Assembly (NCBI GenBank): GCA_025062105.1
Contig: JANXAQ010000173.1
Span: 1-59,672, forward strand
Length of the DNA stretch: 59,672 bases
Direction of reading: 5' to 3'
Origin: Thermoguttaceae bacterium
Lineage (GTDB): Bacteria > Planctomycetota > Planctomycetia > Pirellulales > Thermoguttaceae
In this document: piece after piece, positions 8,925 through 18,332 of the stretch
Position numbering within the stretch: position 1 is the stretch's first letter
Layout of the letters: each line of letters begins with the position of its first letter
Position numbers and translations under genes: made by a program
The notes under the pieces: model-generated
Database searches by the model: none
What the model saw: the letters and a program-made list of their open reading frames with translations, nothing else
What the model was told of the DNA's origin: nothing

Positions 8925-11900
8925 ATGCGTCGATCTTTCCGATGTGGATGGGGACCTTTGTTTGCCATAGGATGCTGCTTGCTGGGATGGGCCGGTTTGG
9001 CAACAGGGGATGCGATGCCGGCCAGTGCCGCCGAGCAAGGGCTGGTAGTTCGGGAGTCGGCTCGGCAGATTCCGATTGCTTATGAAGTAGATGTGGTGGT
9101 GGTAGGCGGCAGTACGGGTGCGGTAGCAGCCGCCGTAGCTGCCGCTCAGGAAGGCGCCAAAGTTTTCCTAGCTGCCCCGTATCCCTATCTAGGCGAGGAT
9201 ATGACGGGTACCTTACGGCTGTGGCTGGAAGAGCAGGAAGAGCCGACCACCGAGCTTGCCCGCCGCATCTTTCTGCAGGACCCCCATGTGCCCGAACAGT
9301 TGGGCCGTCCCCGGCTTCAGTTCCGATACACGGCGGATCGGCCGTCGGCCCGGCTTCATCCGGATACCAAGCCGCCCAGTCTGCTAACGGACGGCCAGTG
9401 GGGCAGCGCGGTCAACCAAAGCGTTCAATACGATGGCGATGTTACCATTACGGCCGATCTGGGCCAGCCGATGGAGGTGGATGTGGTTCGGCTGATTGCC
9501 TATCTGCGCAAAAGTTCCCCAAAACCGGAGCAGAATTTCGCTGTGGCCAAGGTCCTCCTATCCGTCAGCAACGATGGTCAGAGCTGGACGGAAGCTGGTC
9601 AACTTTTGGCTCCGCCTCCAGTGGCCGAGGGCGACGACCAGCCGGTGGCCTTTACCGGCCGCATCGGCCAGAAAGCCCGCTATGTGCGCCTGGAAGTAAA
9701 GAAGGAAGAAAACGTCGGCCGGATTTTGTTGGGCGAAGTGGAACTATTTGGTCCACCAGAACCGGCCAGTGTAGGCCAAACCAAGGTCCGCCGCATTGCC
9801 CGGCCTCTGCATGTGAAAAAGACCTTGGACGAGGCCCTTTTGGCCGCCAAAGTGCCCTTCCTCTATAGCTGCTATCCCACCGATGTGTTAGTGGACGGAG
9901 AAGGTCGGCTGTGTGGGATAGTGATGGCCAATCGGGCCGGTCGGCAGGCCGTGGTGGCCCGGGCGGTTATCGATGCGACGCCTCGGGCACTGATAGCCCG
10001 GTTGGCTGGAGCAAAATTCGCTCCCTATCCAGCCGGGCTGCATACGTTCCAGCGGGTGGTCATTGGCGGCCAGCCGGTTACCGGTCAAAACATGCAGCAT
10101 CGGCTCATCGGGCAGGGTGTTTGGGACCTCCAGCCGAATCCTGCCGAAGGATCCGGCGGGCGTTGGCCAATGATCGAATATACCCTCCAACTCCCAATGC
10201 CCGACGACTCGTTTGCCTCCTGGGCGCAGGCCGAGCAACTGGCCCGCTCCATGACCTATCATCCTGACCAACAGCTGACGGCCGATCTGCTGTTTCAGGT
10301 GCCGCCCGATCGGGTAGAATCCGAAGCCGACGCACAGACCGACTCCAGCCAACCAAACACCTCTACCCAATCGGTTGCTGTTGGGCCGTCGGCTTCAGCC
10401 AAAACCAGTGGCTCCCAGCCTGGTGCTTCTGCTGGAGCGGCGCCTTCGGACAGTAGAGTGAATTCTCATGCCGCCTCTGGGGCCCAAATTGTGGACAGTC
10501 TGGCTGCCTTTCGACCCAAAGGAAAACCGGAGCTTTGGATTTTGGGCGGTTGTGCGGGGGTGAGCCGGCAGGAGGCGGCTCGGATTTTGCGTCCAGCTCG
10601 GTTGATGGAGCTTGGAGAGCAAATTGGCCGGGCAGCAGCCCGGCAAGCCTTGAAAACACCGGCTCCGAAAAAGCTCCAGGTCTATGGCGGCAGTTTGGCT
10701 GTCGATCGGTCGGCTGTCCCACTGGCTGCCGCAGGCGATGTGCGGGAAGAGCTTCGGGGGATTCGGCCGGGGCTGTTTGATCCTAAGCAGGGGCGGATGG
10801 TGCCCCAACCAGATCGCCTCTTACCCGTCTTGGGCCAGTATGATGTGGTGGTTATTGGTGGTGGGACGGCTGGTGCGCCGGCTGCTATTGCCGCCGCTAG
10901 AGCCAGAGTAAAAACCATCGTCTGCGAACAACTCCACATGCTCGGCGGCGTAGGCACCGCCGGTTACATTACCAACTACTACTGGGGAAATCGGGTCGGT
11001 TTTACCGCCACCGTGCCTACGGAGTCCAAAAGCGGCCGTTGGCTGCCGGAACGACGAGCCGAGTGGTGGCGAACCGAAATCCTCAAAGCCGGCGGGCATA
11101 TCTGGATGGGCGTGATCGGTTGCGGCGCCTTTGTTCAGGACAAGCGGGTCTGCGGCGCTGTGGTCGCCACACCGGAAGGCCGAGGTGTACTTTTGGCCAA
11201 TGTGGTGATCGACGCCACGGGCAATAGCGATGTGGCCGCCGCTGCCGGGGCTGAGTGTCTCTATACCGATAGTTCCGAGCTGGCCATGCAAGGCACCGGT
11301 CTTCCGCCTCGACGCCTGGGCGCCTCCTACACGAACACCGATTTTACCATCGCCGACGAAACCGATATGATGGACATTTGGCATCTACTTGTCTATGCCA
11401 AGGATAAATACCCTCAGGCCTTCGACCAGGGGCAGCTGGTCGATACTCGAGAACGCCGCCGTATCCGGGGCGATTTTGTTATGACCCTGCTCGACCAGGT
11501 GCTAGACCGCACCTACCCAGATACCATCTGCATCGCCTACAGCAACTTCGACACGCATGGATATACTGTTGATCCGTATCTGGAACTGGAACATCCGGAA
11601 CATAAAGGCTTCCGGGTACGGATTCCTTATCGGTGTATGTTGCCTAAGGGGTTGGAAGGGATTTTAGTGATCGGTTTGGGCCTCAGCGCCCATCGGGACG
11701 CCGTGCCGCTAATCCGGATGCAAGCCGACATCCAAAACACCGGTTATGCGGCTGGTCGGGCCGCAGCGATGGCCGTCCAGGCGGCAGTGCCGCTTCGGCA
11801 AATCGACATCCGACAACTGCAAAAACACCTGGTGGAAATCGGCAACCTGCCCGAAACGGTGCTTGAAGAAAAGGATAACTTCCCTCTCCCGCCGGAGCGG

Positions 11901-12626
11901 ATTGCCCAGGCAGTGGAAACCGTCAAGGATAACTTCCGAGGGGTGGCGGTACTACTGGCCCATCCCCAGCAGGCCCTGCCCCTTTTGCAAAAAGCATACC
12001 ACCAGGCCCAAAAGCACGAAGAAAAGCTCATCTACGCCCGGATTTTAGCCGTCCTGGGCGATCCCACTGGTCTGGAGAGCTTGATTGCCGAAGTGCGCAA
12101 ATATCCGGCTTGGGACCAAGGCTGGGACTACCGAGGTATGGGGCAATTCGGATCGGCTCTCAGCCCATTGGATCAATTGATCATCGCCCTGGGCCGAACA
12201 CGCGATCCGCGCGCCGTACCAGCCATTTTGGAAAAGGCCAAATTGCTTACGGCCAAAGACGCCTTTTCCCATCATCGGGCGGTGGCTTTGGCTTTGGAGT
12301 TGATCGGCGACCGTCGGGCCGCTCCGGTCTTGGCCGCTCTGCTTACCCAGCCGGACATGTCCGGCTACGTGCACGAAACAGTAGAAGACGCCCGGCGTCT
12401 GGACCAAAAAAGCCCCGGCGGCACCAATGCCGTACAAACCCGGCGGGATTCACTCCGGGAGTTGCATCTGGCCCGGGCCTTATACCGATGCGGCGATTAC
12501 GGCGGCGTCGGCCGAGCCATCCTGGAACGGTACACCCGGGACCTCCGCGGCCATTTGGCCCGCCACGCTAAAGCCGTCCTAGAAGAAGGCCCTCGGCCAG
12601 CTCCGCCGCCACCTTCGCCACCTTAA
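8925..12626 (+). CDS. Large secreted FAD-dependent oxidoreductase with internal F5/8-type-C-like domain and C-terminal helical repeats
   Basis: A 1233-aa protein. After a signal peptide (residues 1-35) comes a first dinucleotide site VVVVGGSTGAVAAAVAAAQEGAKV (about 46-70). Residues about 140-275 look like a discoidin/F5-8 type C insert (SVQYDGDVTITADLGQPMEVDVVRL ... YVRLEVKKEENVGRILLGEVELFG). A second site VVVIGGGTAGAPAAIAAARARVKTIV follows near residue 640 with LGGVGTAGYI, as in the FAD-dependent oxidoreductases common in Planctomycetota. Residues about 1030-1220 form HEAT-like helical repeats (RTRDPRAVPAILEKA, GDRRAAPVLAALL). Two FAD-type domains in one chain suggest internal duplication. 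The start at 8925 is chosen because GAGGAGG lies 8 bases upstream and the signal peptide follows. Substrate unknown; a carbohydrate or sulfated-polymer role is only a guess. Confidence 0.88.
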   Translation: MRRSFRCGWGPLFAIGCCLLGWAGLATGDAMPASAAEQGLVVRESARQIPIAYEVDVVVVGGSTGAVAAAVAAAQEGAKVFLAAPYPYLGEDMTGTLRLWLEEQEEPTTELARRIFLQDPHVPEQLGRPRLQFRYTADRPSARLHPDTKPPSLLTDGQWGSAVNQSVQYDGDVTITADLGQPMEVDVVRLIAYLRKSSPKPEQNFAVAKVLLSVSNDGQSWTEAGQLLAPPPVAEGDDQPVAFTGRIGQKARYVRLEVKKEENVGRILLGEVELFGPPEPASVGQTKVRRIARPLHVKKTLDEALLAAKVPFLYSCYPTDVLVDGEGRLCGIVMANRAGRQAVVARAVIDATPRALIARLAGAKFAPYPAGLHTFQRVVIGGQPVTGQNMQHRLIGQGVWDLQPNPAEGSGGRWPMIEYTLQLPMPDDSFASWAQAEQLARSMTYHPDQQLTADLLFQVPPDRVESEADAQTDSSQPNTSTQSVAVGPSASAKTSGSQPGASAGAAPSDSRVNSHAASGAQIVDSLAAFRPKGKPELWILGGCAGVSRQEAARILRPARLMELGEQIGRAAARQALKTPAPKKLQVYGGSLAVDRSAVPLAAAGDVREELRGIRPGLFDPKQGRMVPQPDRLLPVLGQYDVVVIGGGTAGAPAAIAAARARVKTIVCEQLHMLGGVGTAGYITNYYWGNRVGFTATVPTESKSGRWLPERRAEWWRTEILKAGGHIWMGVIGCGAFVQDKRVCGAVVATPEGRGVLLANVVIDATGNSDVAAAAGAECLYTDSSELAMQGTGLPPRRLGASYTNTDFTIADETDMMDIWHLLVYAKDKYPQAFDQGQLVDTRERRRIRGDFVMTLLDQVLDRTYPDTICIAYSNFDTHGYTVDPYLELEHPEHKGFRVRIPYRCMLPKGLEGILVIGLGLSAHRDAVPLIRMQADIQNTGYAAGRAAAMAVQAAVPLRQIDIRQLQKHLVEIGNLPETVLEEKDNFPLPPERIAQAVETVKDNFRGVAVLLAHPQQALPLLQKAYHQAQKHEEKLIYARILAVLGDPTGLESLIAEVRKYPAWDQGWDYRGMGQFGSALSPLDQLIIALGRTRDPRAVPAILEKAKLLTAKDAFSHHRAVALALELIGDRRAAPVLAALLTQPDMSGYVHETVEDARRLDQKSPGGTNAVQTRRDSLRELHLARALYRCGDYGGVGRAILERYTRDLRGHLARHAKAVLEEGPRPAPPPPSPP

Positions 12627-12671
12627 CTGTTCCTCTGACTTTCCGGAGTGGAATCCATTTGTTGGAGAAAG

Positions 12672-12863
12672 TTAATCGATGAGGGAAGATATATACTTTT
12701 GTCCCTTTCCATTGCAATGTACACAGGTCTTAAACCTCTTAGTATTGCAGTGGGAACAAGGGTACTCTTTATCTCCATACCGAACCCGACCTGTACCATG
12801 GCAGTTCGAGCATAGCACTTCTCCGGTGCCATGACAGGTACTGCATTTGACCCATTTACCCAT
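12672..12863 (-). CDS. 63-aa DnaJ-type CxxCxGxG zinc-finger protein
   Basis: A 63-residue protein made almost wholly of CxxC knuckles: CSTCHGTG, CSNCHGTG, CSHCNTKR and CVHCNGKG. Four CxxC pairs could bind two zinc ions, as in the DnaJ cysteine-rich domain, but no J domain or substrate domain is present. The ATG at 12863 has AAGGAG in AATAAGGAGACTACC; an in-frame upstream ATG at 13010 lacks support. It ends 46 bases from the stop of the convergent FAD oxidoreductase gene. The role could be a small chaperone-like or redox zinc protein; no partner gene is adjacent. Confidence 0.85.
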   Translation of the reverse strand: MGKWVKCSTCHGTGEVLCSNCHGTGRVRYGDKEYPCSHCNTKRFKTCVHCNGKGQKYISSLID

Positions 12864-13402
12864 GGTAGTCTCCTTATTCCAAGATCCGTCCAAAAGTTTA
12901 AAACCTCTAACAACATGAAACCCTGCAGAGGCAGTCCTAAAATTGCATTTTGCTGGACTTTGCCCCGCAGAGACGGCATCCTTTGACGCACCGGTACTCC
13001 TTGGTTTCAAGGGTTTCTGAGGGAGGATCCGTTCCCTCCCCGAAAGTCAAAAGAATCAGTGAATTCCATCATTTTAGGAGAGCCTCTCAGAATAAACCGG
13101 GCGTGCCTCCTAGAGGTCGGTTCCTCGGAAAAGTCATTTTGTTATAGGCTGTTAGTAACTCGACTTTTGCTTTTTCCCTAACTCCTTTTATTTCCAGTAG
13201 TTACGGCGAGACTTCCTGTTGGCCACACAATTTCCTAAGTCCAATAGTTACAAGTACTTAGTGTTTTCCTCTTCCTGGAGAAGACCTAAATGGCAAAAGT
13301 CGAGTTAGTAATTTTGCCGAACGAAGTTACTCCAACCTTCCCCCCTATCAGGCACCTTAGGGAAAAGGAGCCTCGGGGGAGAGGAGCGCTGTGTGGAGTA
13401 AG
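12864..13402. other. Intergenic region with a MITE A copy
   Basis: Apart from the family A element at 13158-13305 and a G-like fragment (about 13068-13147, containing TCATTTTAGGAG and AGTCATTTTGTTA) I see no gene here. Short open frames in this stretch are repeat translations. Confidence 0.6.
13158..13305. mobile_element. MITE family A
   Basis: Ends ACTCGACTTTTGC and GGCAAAAGTCGAGT. Flanks read TTAGTA on the left and TAGTAA on the right, so a short duplication of TAGTA is possible, unlike the TNA triplet of most copies. Interior GTTACGGCGAGACTTCCTGTTGGCCACACAATTTCC is family typical. Confidence 0.85.
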
Positions 13403-16400
13403 TTACAAATTCTGAAGTTGTTCCACCAAGTCCATCCACTGATCCGGGTATTCATACAGCAGGGATTGCAAGAGGCTGAACACAGCCGTATCCCAGCCGA
13501 AGGGCTTCTGGCCGCCTTCCTGAAGCTGCCAGCGGATCCACTGGACCACGGCGGGGATGGTAAAGTCGATGGCAATCCAGGAGGAGTTTTCCCAGCTATC
13601 GGAGGACACTTGAGCTAGGAGGGTTTGGGCGTCGCACGGAAGTCGAATTTCGCCGAAAAGAAACGGATAACGGGTTTTGACGGTCCGAGCCAGGCCGAAG
13701 AAGGTTACCACCTGCCGATTCCACAAAGGCGAGCTGGCCCGCGCCGTGGTCGGCCCAGGCTCGGCAGCCTGCAATGGCGCCTTGGCCGCAGAGGCGGAAG
13801 AATCCGCCTTGGCCAAGGCCAGCCGACCCAATAACTCCTGGGAGGCTTCCCGACAGGCGGTGGCAAAAGGATCATAAGCGGCCTGGCTGTCCAGGTCCAG
13901 GTCGGGGTTAGCGTTGCCGCTGACGGCTGGCCCGAATCCTAGCGGATTAAAGGCCACCCGTGTGGATCGCCGGGCGAGGAAGATTTTCCGATCAGCGGTT
14001 ACCACCGACAGGTTCACTGCCAGCGGATTGGCCAGGCAAGAACGTTCCAACTCTCCCAGCGGGACAGGCATTTCCAAGGCTTTGAGTCGCTCTTGCCAGT
14101 CGTGCCACTGCGGCGGGGCGTCTTCCGGCGCCCGGTCGGGTTCTGCCAGGCCGGCATTAGTCAACTGGTTGTCGAAGTACCAACAACGAGCCGTCTGCAG
14201 GATTAATTGAGATATGACTTCTTGTTCATTAGTAGTAAAATGCACGCCGCAGAGACGAACTTGGGGATTGTTTTGGAATAGCGCCCCCCGTTGGGCGCTG
14301 CGTTGGGCCTTCCAGGAGAGGATAGGATCTTTGATGGCCTGGAGTTCCGGAGGAAGTTGATAATCCGGTTGGGTCCAGCGGGTTTGAATCCCGTCCGGCC
14401 AGCGAAGCCGAGTCAGGCCATCGCCGCCTAAAATTCGATACACGCGCAGACGGAGGGCGCCGACGGTAAAAAGGCCAGCGGTTTGGGACCAAGCGGTTCG
14501 GAAAGAAGTGCATTTCTGTATTGCCTCGTCCAGACGGCAGGCGGTTTCCAGGAGGATGGTTGTGCCGCTCGGACGGCCAGCCAGAGCTGCTTGGGCTTCA
14601 GACTGATTGTGGGGATGGACAAGGACTTGATGGACCACGGCAGGCAGGGCCTGGAGTTTTTCATACACGTGGGCGACTTCGGTAAAATTCCCATCGCGGC
14701 CTAGGCCAGCAGTAATCAACGTGGAAGGATCGATGGGTTGATTCCGAAGCAGGCTCGCCAGCGCCGCCGCAGCGCCGGCACCCAGCGAAGCCCCCATAAG
14801 CCAGGGAGGGGTCTGTTCCTGGGAAAGAGGTTGGATGGACCAAGAGAGATCGCAAGTTTTCAGGGCCTCCGCTTCTGCGGCAACGAAAGACCAGATGGAG
14901 TCGATAGTATTCATAAGTTCCTTAGACAAATTCGTCTGCGCCCAGAAGACCGGATTGACATACAACTGGCCGGCACCGTCGGCCAACAGCTCAGCCTGGA
15001 AACGAAAGATTCTCCCCGCCCCTTCCAAGGGAGAATAGAAGGGGATCAGAATGGATCGGCTTCGCAACACGGTTCGCTGGGTCCCGGCGAGCCAACGGAT
15101 CCAATCCCGCAGCAGTCCGAGACGTAACGGCATCTGGGCATTAGTTTCCATTTGGTGGAGCAGGAGGTCCAGGCGTTGCCAGGGCTGATTTGCTGGCGGC
15201 AACCGATCAGGCCAGAATCCATCCAGTGCGTTGCCCGTCCAGATAGCTGCGGCTTTTTGGAGCCAGAGGAACGATTCCCCCTCTTCTTGTTGTTTTGCCC
15301 AGGCCAGGGCCAAAGCGGCAGAACTGAGCAGCTCCAAACGTCGACGTTGCCAGAGAGCCTCTTGATCGGGATCAGCGACGCGGAGGTTTTCCCGACAGAG
15401 GACGGCAAGGACCTCCAGAAACGGCTGGGAGTGGAATTGGCGGAGGGCCTGCTGGAAGGCCAACAGTAGGTCTGGATCGGGATGGGCCGCCAGTTCCACA
15501 CACACTTGCAAAAAACCGCCCTGTTCCAGCAGGATGCGAGCGGCGCGGATGCGATCTGGGGCTCGGCGTTGGCGATCGGCCGCGATGGAGATAGATTCAC
15601 ACAGGGAGCAAACCCGACCGCTGACCCTGAGGGCAAAACCGCCTTGGGACGAGACTTGGGCAAGGTAGGTTTGCGCTTTCTTAGCCAGTTCGGCCAATCG
15701 CTGTTGCACCTCCGGCGGGGCGTCTGGATTGTCCTTCTCCTGCTGAAGCCACTGGACCCATTCGGATAACGCATCCGGATCATATTGTCGGACTTCCTCC
15801 AAAGACTGTTCCAGCAGAGGAAGATCTTCGGAGGTCAAATTGTCGGCCCAGAAGCCCATTTTGGTTTCCAACAGATTCTTCTGGCCGCTCACCTTAGCCA
15901 GTATCTCTGAAGGCAGTACAATCCGAGCGGTAGCCTCTTGGAGCTGGCGGCGGAAGATCAAAAAACGGCTCCATAGACAAGCACCAGGTTCTCCCGGGTC
16001 TGGAGAACGCCAGCTTACCCGAATACATAGGCCTGCCGGAAGATTGGGTTCCCAGAATTCCAACAGCCAAACCTTCGGATCCGAACCAAGGCGAACCAGC
16101 CCTTTCAAATCCGGAGATTCGGGAAAAGAAAGCTCAATGCTGGTAGGAAAGGAAGCGGGTTGGTCAGCAGGTGCGGTGGCCGAAGCAGCCATTGCCGCCG
16201 CCGGCAAAGAAAAAGGGAGCGACCGATACACCTCCGGTCCCGGGCAGAGGATGGATTCTGCCGGCTCGTGAATAGGGCGACTTTCTGGAGCTTCCTCCCA
16301 AATGCTGAGCATTCGAAGACAATACGGACAATCACTGGCATGTTTCCAAATGTCCGTATAGGTCTCATCTTCCTCTTCCGGGGCCTTCCAGGCCTCCAGC

Positions 16401-16525
16401 AATCGAGCCACCGGTGGGCACTCGGAACTGCGCTGGCCTCCTGGCATTGGACTGAGTGTGCTCAGCCTCCGGAGGAGTTCTTTCAACTTCGTTTCTGGAT
16501 CTTCAGGGTGTTGCCATTTTCCCAT
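13403..16525 (-). CDS. Anti-sigma zinc-finger / Lon-type protease / Nudix-like fusion protein
   Basis: A 1040-aa protein. Residues 36-69 carry C-x25-H-x3-C-x2-C (C36, H62, C66, C69), the zinc anti-sigma (ZAS) pattern. A helical middle follows. Residues about 500-650 resemble the Lon (S16) proteolytic domain: GASLGAGAAAALASLL aligns with the GPSAG motif of Lon, giving Ser580, and YEKLQAL aligns with LKEKLLA, giving Lys623. The Ser-Lys distance of 43 residues equals that of E. coli Lon (S679, K722). No AAA+ ATPase domain is present. Residues about 835-995 look Nudix-like (NLSVVTADRKIFLARRST ... ACREASQELLG), with a degenerate Nudix box. No membrane segment is seen, so it is cytoplasmic. The start at 16525 (GAAAGGG, 6-7 bases upstream) leaves 19 bases after the sigma gene; an ATG at 16570 would overlap it. 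Inference: a protease-equipped anti-sigma factor with a nucleotide-sensing tail. Confidence 0.8.
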   Translation of the reverse strand: MGKWQHPEDPETKLKELLRRLSTLSPMPGGQRSSECPPVARLLEAWKAPEEEDETYTDIWKHASDCPYCLRMLSIWEEAPESRPIHEPAESILCPGPEVYRSLPFSLPAAAMAASATAPADQPASFPTSIELSFPESPDLKGLVRLGSDPKVWLLEFWEPNLPAGLCIRVSWRSPDPGEPGACLWSRFLIFRRQLQEATARIVLPSEILAKVSGQKNLLETKMGFWADNLTSEDLPLLEQSLEEVRQYDPDALSEWVQWLQQEKDNPDAPPEVQQRLAELAKKAQTYLAQVSSQGGFALRVSGRVCSLCESISIAADRQRRAPDRIRAARILLEQGGFLQVCVELAAHPDPDLLLAFQQALRQFHSQPFLEVLAVLCRENLRVADPDQEALWQRRRLELLSSAALALAWAKQQEEGESFLWLQKAAAIWTGNALDGFWPDRLPPANQPWQRLDLLLHQMETNAQMPLRLGLLRDWIRWLAGTQRTVLRSRSILIPFYSPLEGAGRIFRFQAELLADGAGQLYVNPVFWAQTNLSKELMNTIDSIWSFVAAEAEALKTCDLSWSIQPLSQEQTPPWLMGASLGAGAAAALASLLRNQPIDPSTLITAGLGRDGNFTEVAHVYEKLQALPAVVHQVLVHPHNQSEAQAALAGRPSGTTILLETACRLDEAIQKCTSFRTAWSQTAGLFTVGALRLRVYRILGGDGLTRLRWPDGIQTRWTQPDYQLPPELQAIKDPILSWKAQRSAQRGALFQNNPQVRLCGVHFTTNEQEVISQLILQTARCWYFDNQLTNAGLAEPDRAPEDAPPQWHDWQERLKALEMPVPLGELERSCLANPLAVNLSVVTADRKIFLARRSTRVAFNPLGFGPAVSGNANPDLDLDSQAAYDPFATACREASQELLGRLALAKADSSASAAKAPLQAAEPGPTTARASSPLWNRQVVTFFGLARTVKTRYPFLFGEIRLPCDAQTLLAQVSSDSWENSSWIAIDFTIPAVVQWIRWQLQEGGQKPFGWDTAVFSLLQSLLYEYPDQWMDLVEQLQNL

Positions 16526-16544
16526 GGCGAACCCTTTCGGAATG

Positions 16545-17114
16545 TTACAAGTTCCCTCGGGATTGGACAATTTTTTGTAACGTAATCTTTACCCTCAAGA
16601 TGTATCGATAGCCGGTCCCTTTAGAGCATTGGAATTCCTCGGCCAAGGTTTCGGCAATCGTTGTCTCATCGGATTCTGTTAAAAGAAGGTCAAGAGTGCG
16701 ACGGAGGATTTCGGGATTAGAGCGGTTCTGAAAGCGTTGATAAGTAAGCTCGATGATTCGTTGCCACTCTTCCTGGTCCGTTAGAACCTGAGAGGGGGGC
16801 ACCTGAGGGGCCTCCGGCTCAGAGCTGCTTTGTTCGATCAGTTGATCTAAAGAAATCTGGGAGCGGCGGCGGGAAAAACTTAACCGTTGGGCAATCCGGA
16901 CTAGATAGCCCCACAAAGGTTTTTCCGACGCAAACTTGGGAGGCGACGGGGATTGCAGTTTTTCAAGAATGCGGCAGAAAGCTTCTTGGGCGATATCTGC
17001 TGCGATGTAGGCCTGGTGGGGCTGGACCCAACGGTTCTTTACCAGAATCTTGCTCAGTTTCTGGACCAATTGGTCCCCCTTTTTTTGTAAGTAATCGTGG
17101 GGATCAAAGTCCAT
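16545..17114 (-). CDS. ECF-like RNA polymerase sigma factor
   Basis: A 189-aa protein. Residues about 10-90 resemble sigma region 2 (HQAYIAADIAQEAFCRILEKL ... LWGYLVRIAQRLSFSRRR), with the DIAQEAF segment matching the usual D-x-VQE-F core-binding helix. After a Ser/Glu/Pro-rich linker, residues about 135-185 form a region 4 helix-turn-helix (TTIAETLAEEFQCSKGTGYRYILRVKITLQKIV). The ATG at 17114 is preferred to one at 17312: GAAAGG lies seven bases before it, matching the site used by the next gene, and the extra N-terminus does not look like protein. It is followed 19 bases later by the ZAS-Lon-Nudix gene, which should encode its regulator. Target promoters cannot be read here. Confidence 0.85.
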   Translation of the reverse strand: MDFDPHDYLQKKGDQLVQKLSKILVKNRWVQPHQAYIAADIAQEAFCRILEKLQSPSPPKFASEKPLWGYLVRIAQRLSFSRRRSQISLDQLIEQSSSEPEAPQVPPSQVLTDQEEWQRIIELTYQRFQNRSNPEILRRTLDLLLTESDETTIAETLAEEFQCSKGTGYRYILRVKITLQKIVQSRGNL

Positions 17115-17616
17115 GGGGAGGCCTTTCGGGAAAGGAGGTGGGCTGTCCAGAGGGCAAACCCAGCGTCGGCAGACCGTGCGCAGCATGGTGCGCCTACCAC
17201 GATCCGCTGTTGCAAGGAAACCTCCTGGGTTGTTCATCATTATAACCCTCTCCGGAAAACCCCCTATAGCTCGGGCTATCCAGGCCCACAGCGCAGACTC
17301 TCTCCTTTCCATAAGCCCCTAATCTAAATAAGGCATTCACCAAGAATTCCTCGCACTCAAAATAGGAAAATTGTCCCATTTTTTTCCTTTCCCATGGGTA
17401 TCGGTTCCTCTCGGATGGCACTGCTTCTTCTAGGGGGAGTATATTAAGCTCTGTTGGAGGATTATAGAGAGCTAGCTTGATATTGTCATGTACTGATTTT
17501 TGGCAAACTGGGCAAAATGGGCAACTTAGGAAGTCGCCCTCATGGCATCATCCATGCCCCTTCAAGTAACCCCCCCAAAGTATTCCCCCAGGCCCAATAC
17601 CTCGGAGCACCCCTTA

Positions 17617-17770
17617 GAGGCTGTCTGAAAAGGATTTTGGCTCCCTCGGCTACCAAGTTGTTTCCTCCACTAGCAAGGGCTACAGCCAGGGATTGCACAC
17701 CTTACTTCCCCAAAGTCTTCACCGGCTAGTGGAATAGGGCAGACTAGCTCATCCCTTTTCAAACACCCTC
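17617..17770. mobile_element. MITE family C
   Basis: Ends GAGGCTGTCTGAAAAGG and CCTTTTCAAACACCCTC, flanked by TTA on both sides (17614-17616 and 17771-17773). The right TTA also serves as the left flank of the family A element that follows. Confidence 0.85.
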
Positions 17771-17773
17771 TTA

Positions 17774-17925
17774 GCTCGACTTTTGCCATTTTTTAGGCCT
17801 TCTGCCGGAAGGGGAAAACTCTAAGTCTTTGCAAATATTGGACTTAGGAAATTGTGTGAACAAAAGGAAGTCTCGTCCTAACTACTGGAAACAAAAGGAT
17901 TTAGAGAAAATGGCAAAAGTCGAGC
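17774..17925. mobile_element. MITE family A with TTA TSD
   Basis: Ends GCTCGACTTTTGCCATTTTTT and AAAATGGCAAAAGTCGAGC, flanked by TTA (17771-17773 and 17926-17928). An internal hairpin CTAAGTC...GACTTAG is shared across the family. Confidence 0.95.
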
Positions 17926-18090
17926 TTAGTAGGGGAAGCGGAAAGCTTCCTCGATCGGATAAACTCGGGTGAGCTGATGTCCAGGCGGCAATTCAATATG
18001 CCCGCCCCTGGTGTGAACCGGAAAGTCCGAAAAGGGGAGTGGGTAAAGAACCTTAGTCGCATCTATTGGGGATAAACTTCCAAGAACCAA

Positions 18091-18280
18091 GGAACCTCTG
18101 CATAATTCGAAAGGGATATTTTTATATCATTTTGTCTGGTCTTCCCTCTAACACAACATATAGGGCTGCTAGCATTGCTAGCACCCAATAGGTAGTAGAT
18201 TTCCAGATAGGAGAATCAACCGGCTAGAGAATCAAAGGTTCACAAACCTCACTATATGTTCAGGATTTTACAGAGGTTCC
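18091..18280. mobile_element. MITE family D
   Basis: A 190-bp element with ends GGAACCTCTGCATAATTC and GATTTTACAGAGGTTCC. Flanks CCAA and CAAA are a 3-of-4 match to a 4-bp duplication. The interior has the family hairpin GCTAGCATTGCTAGC and GAATCAAAGGTTCACAAA. Confidence 0.9.
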
Positions 18281-18332
18281 CAAAAGAATTTCGCACACCC
18301 CAGGGGTAGGAACGCCTCCGCCCATGGGACGT

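Noticed and set aside
13403-16570. Lon-like domain considered as an ATP-dependent Lon protease
   Set aside because: No Walker A or B motif or AAA+ module is present; only the S16-type proteolytic part is seen.
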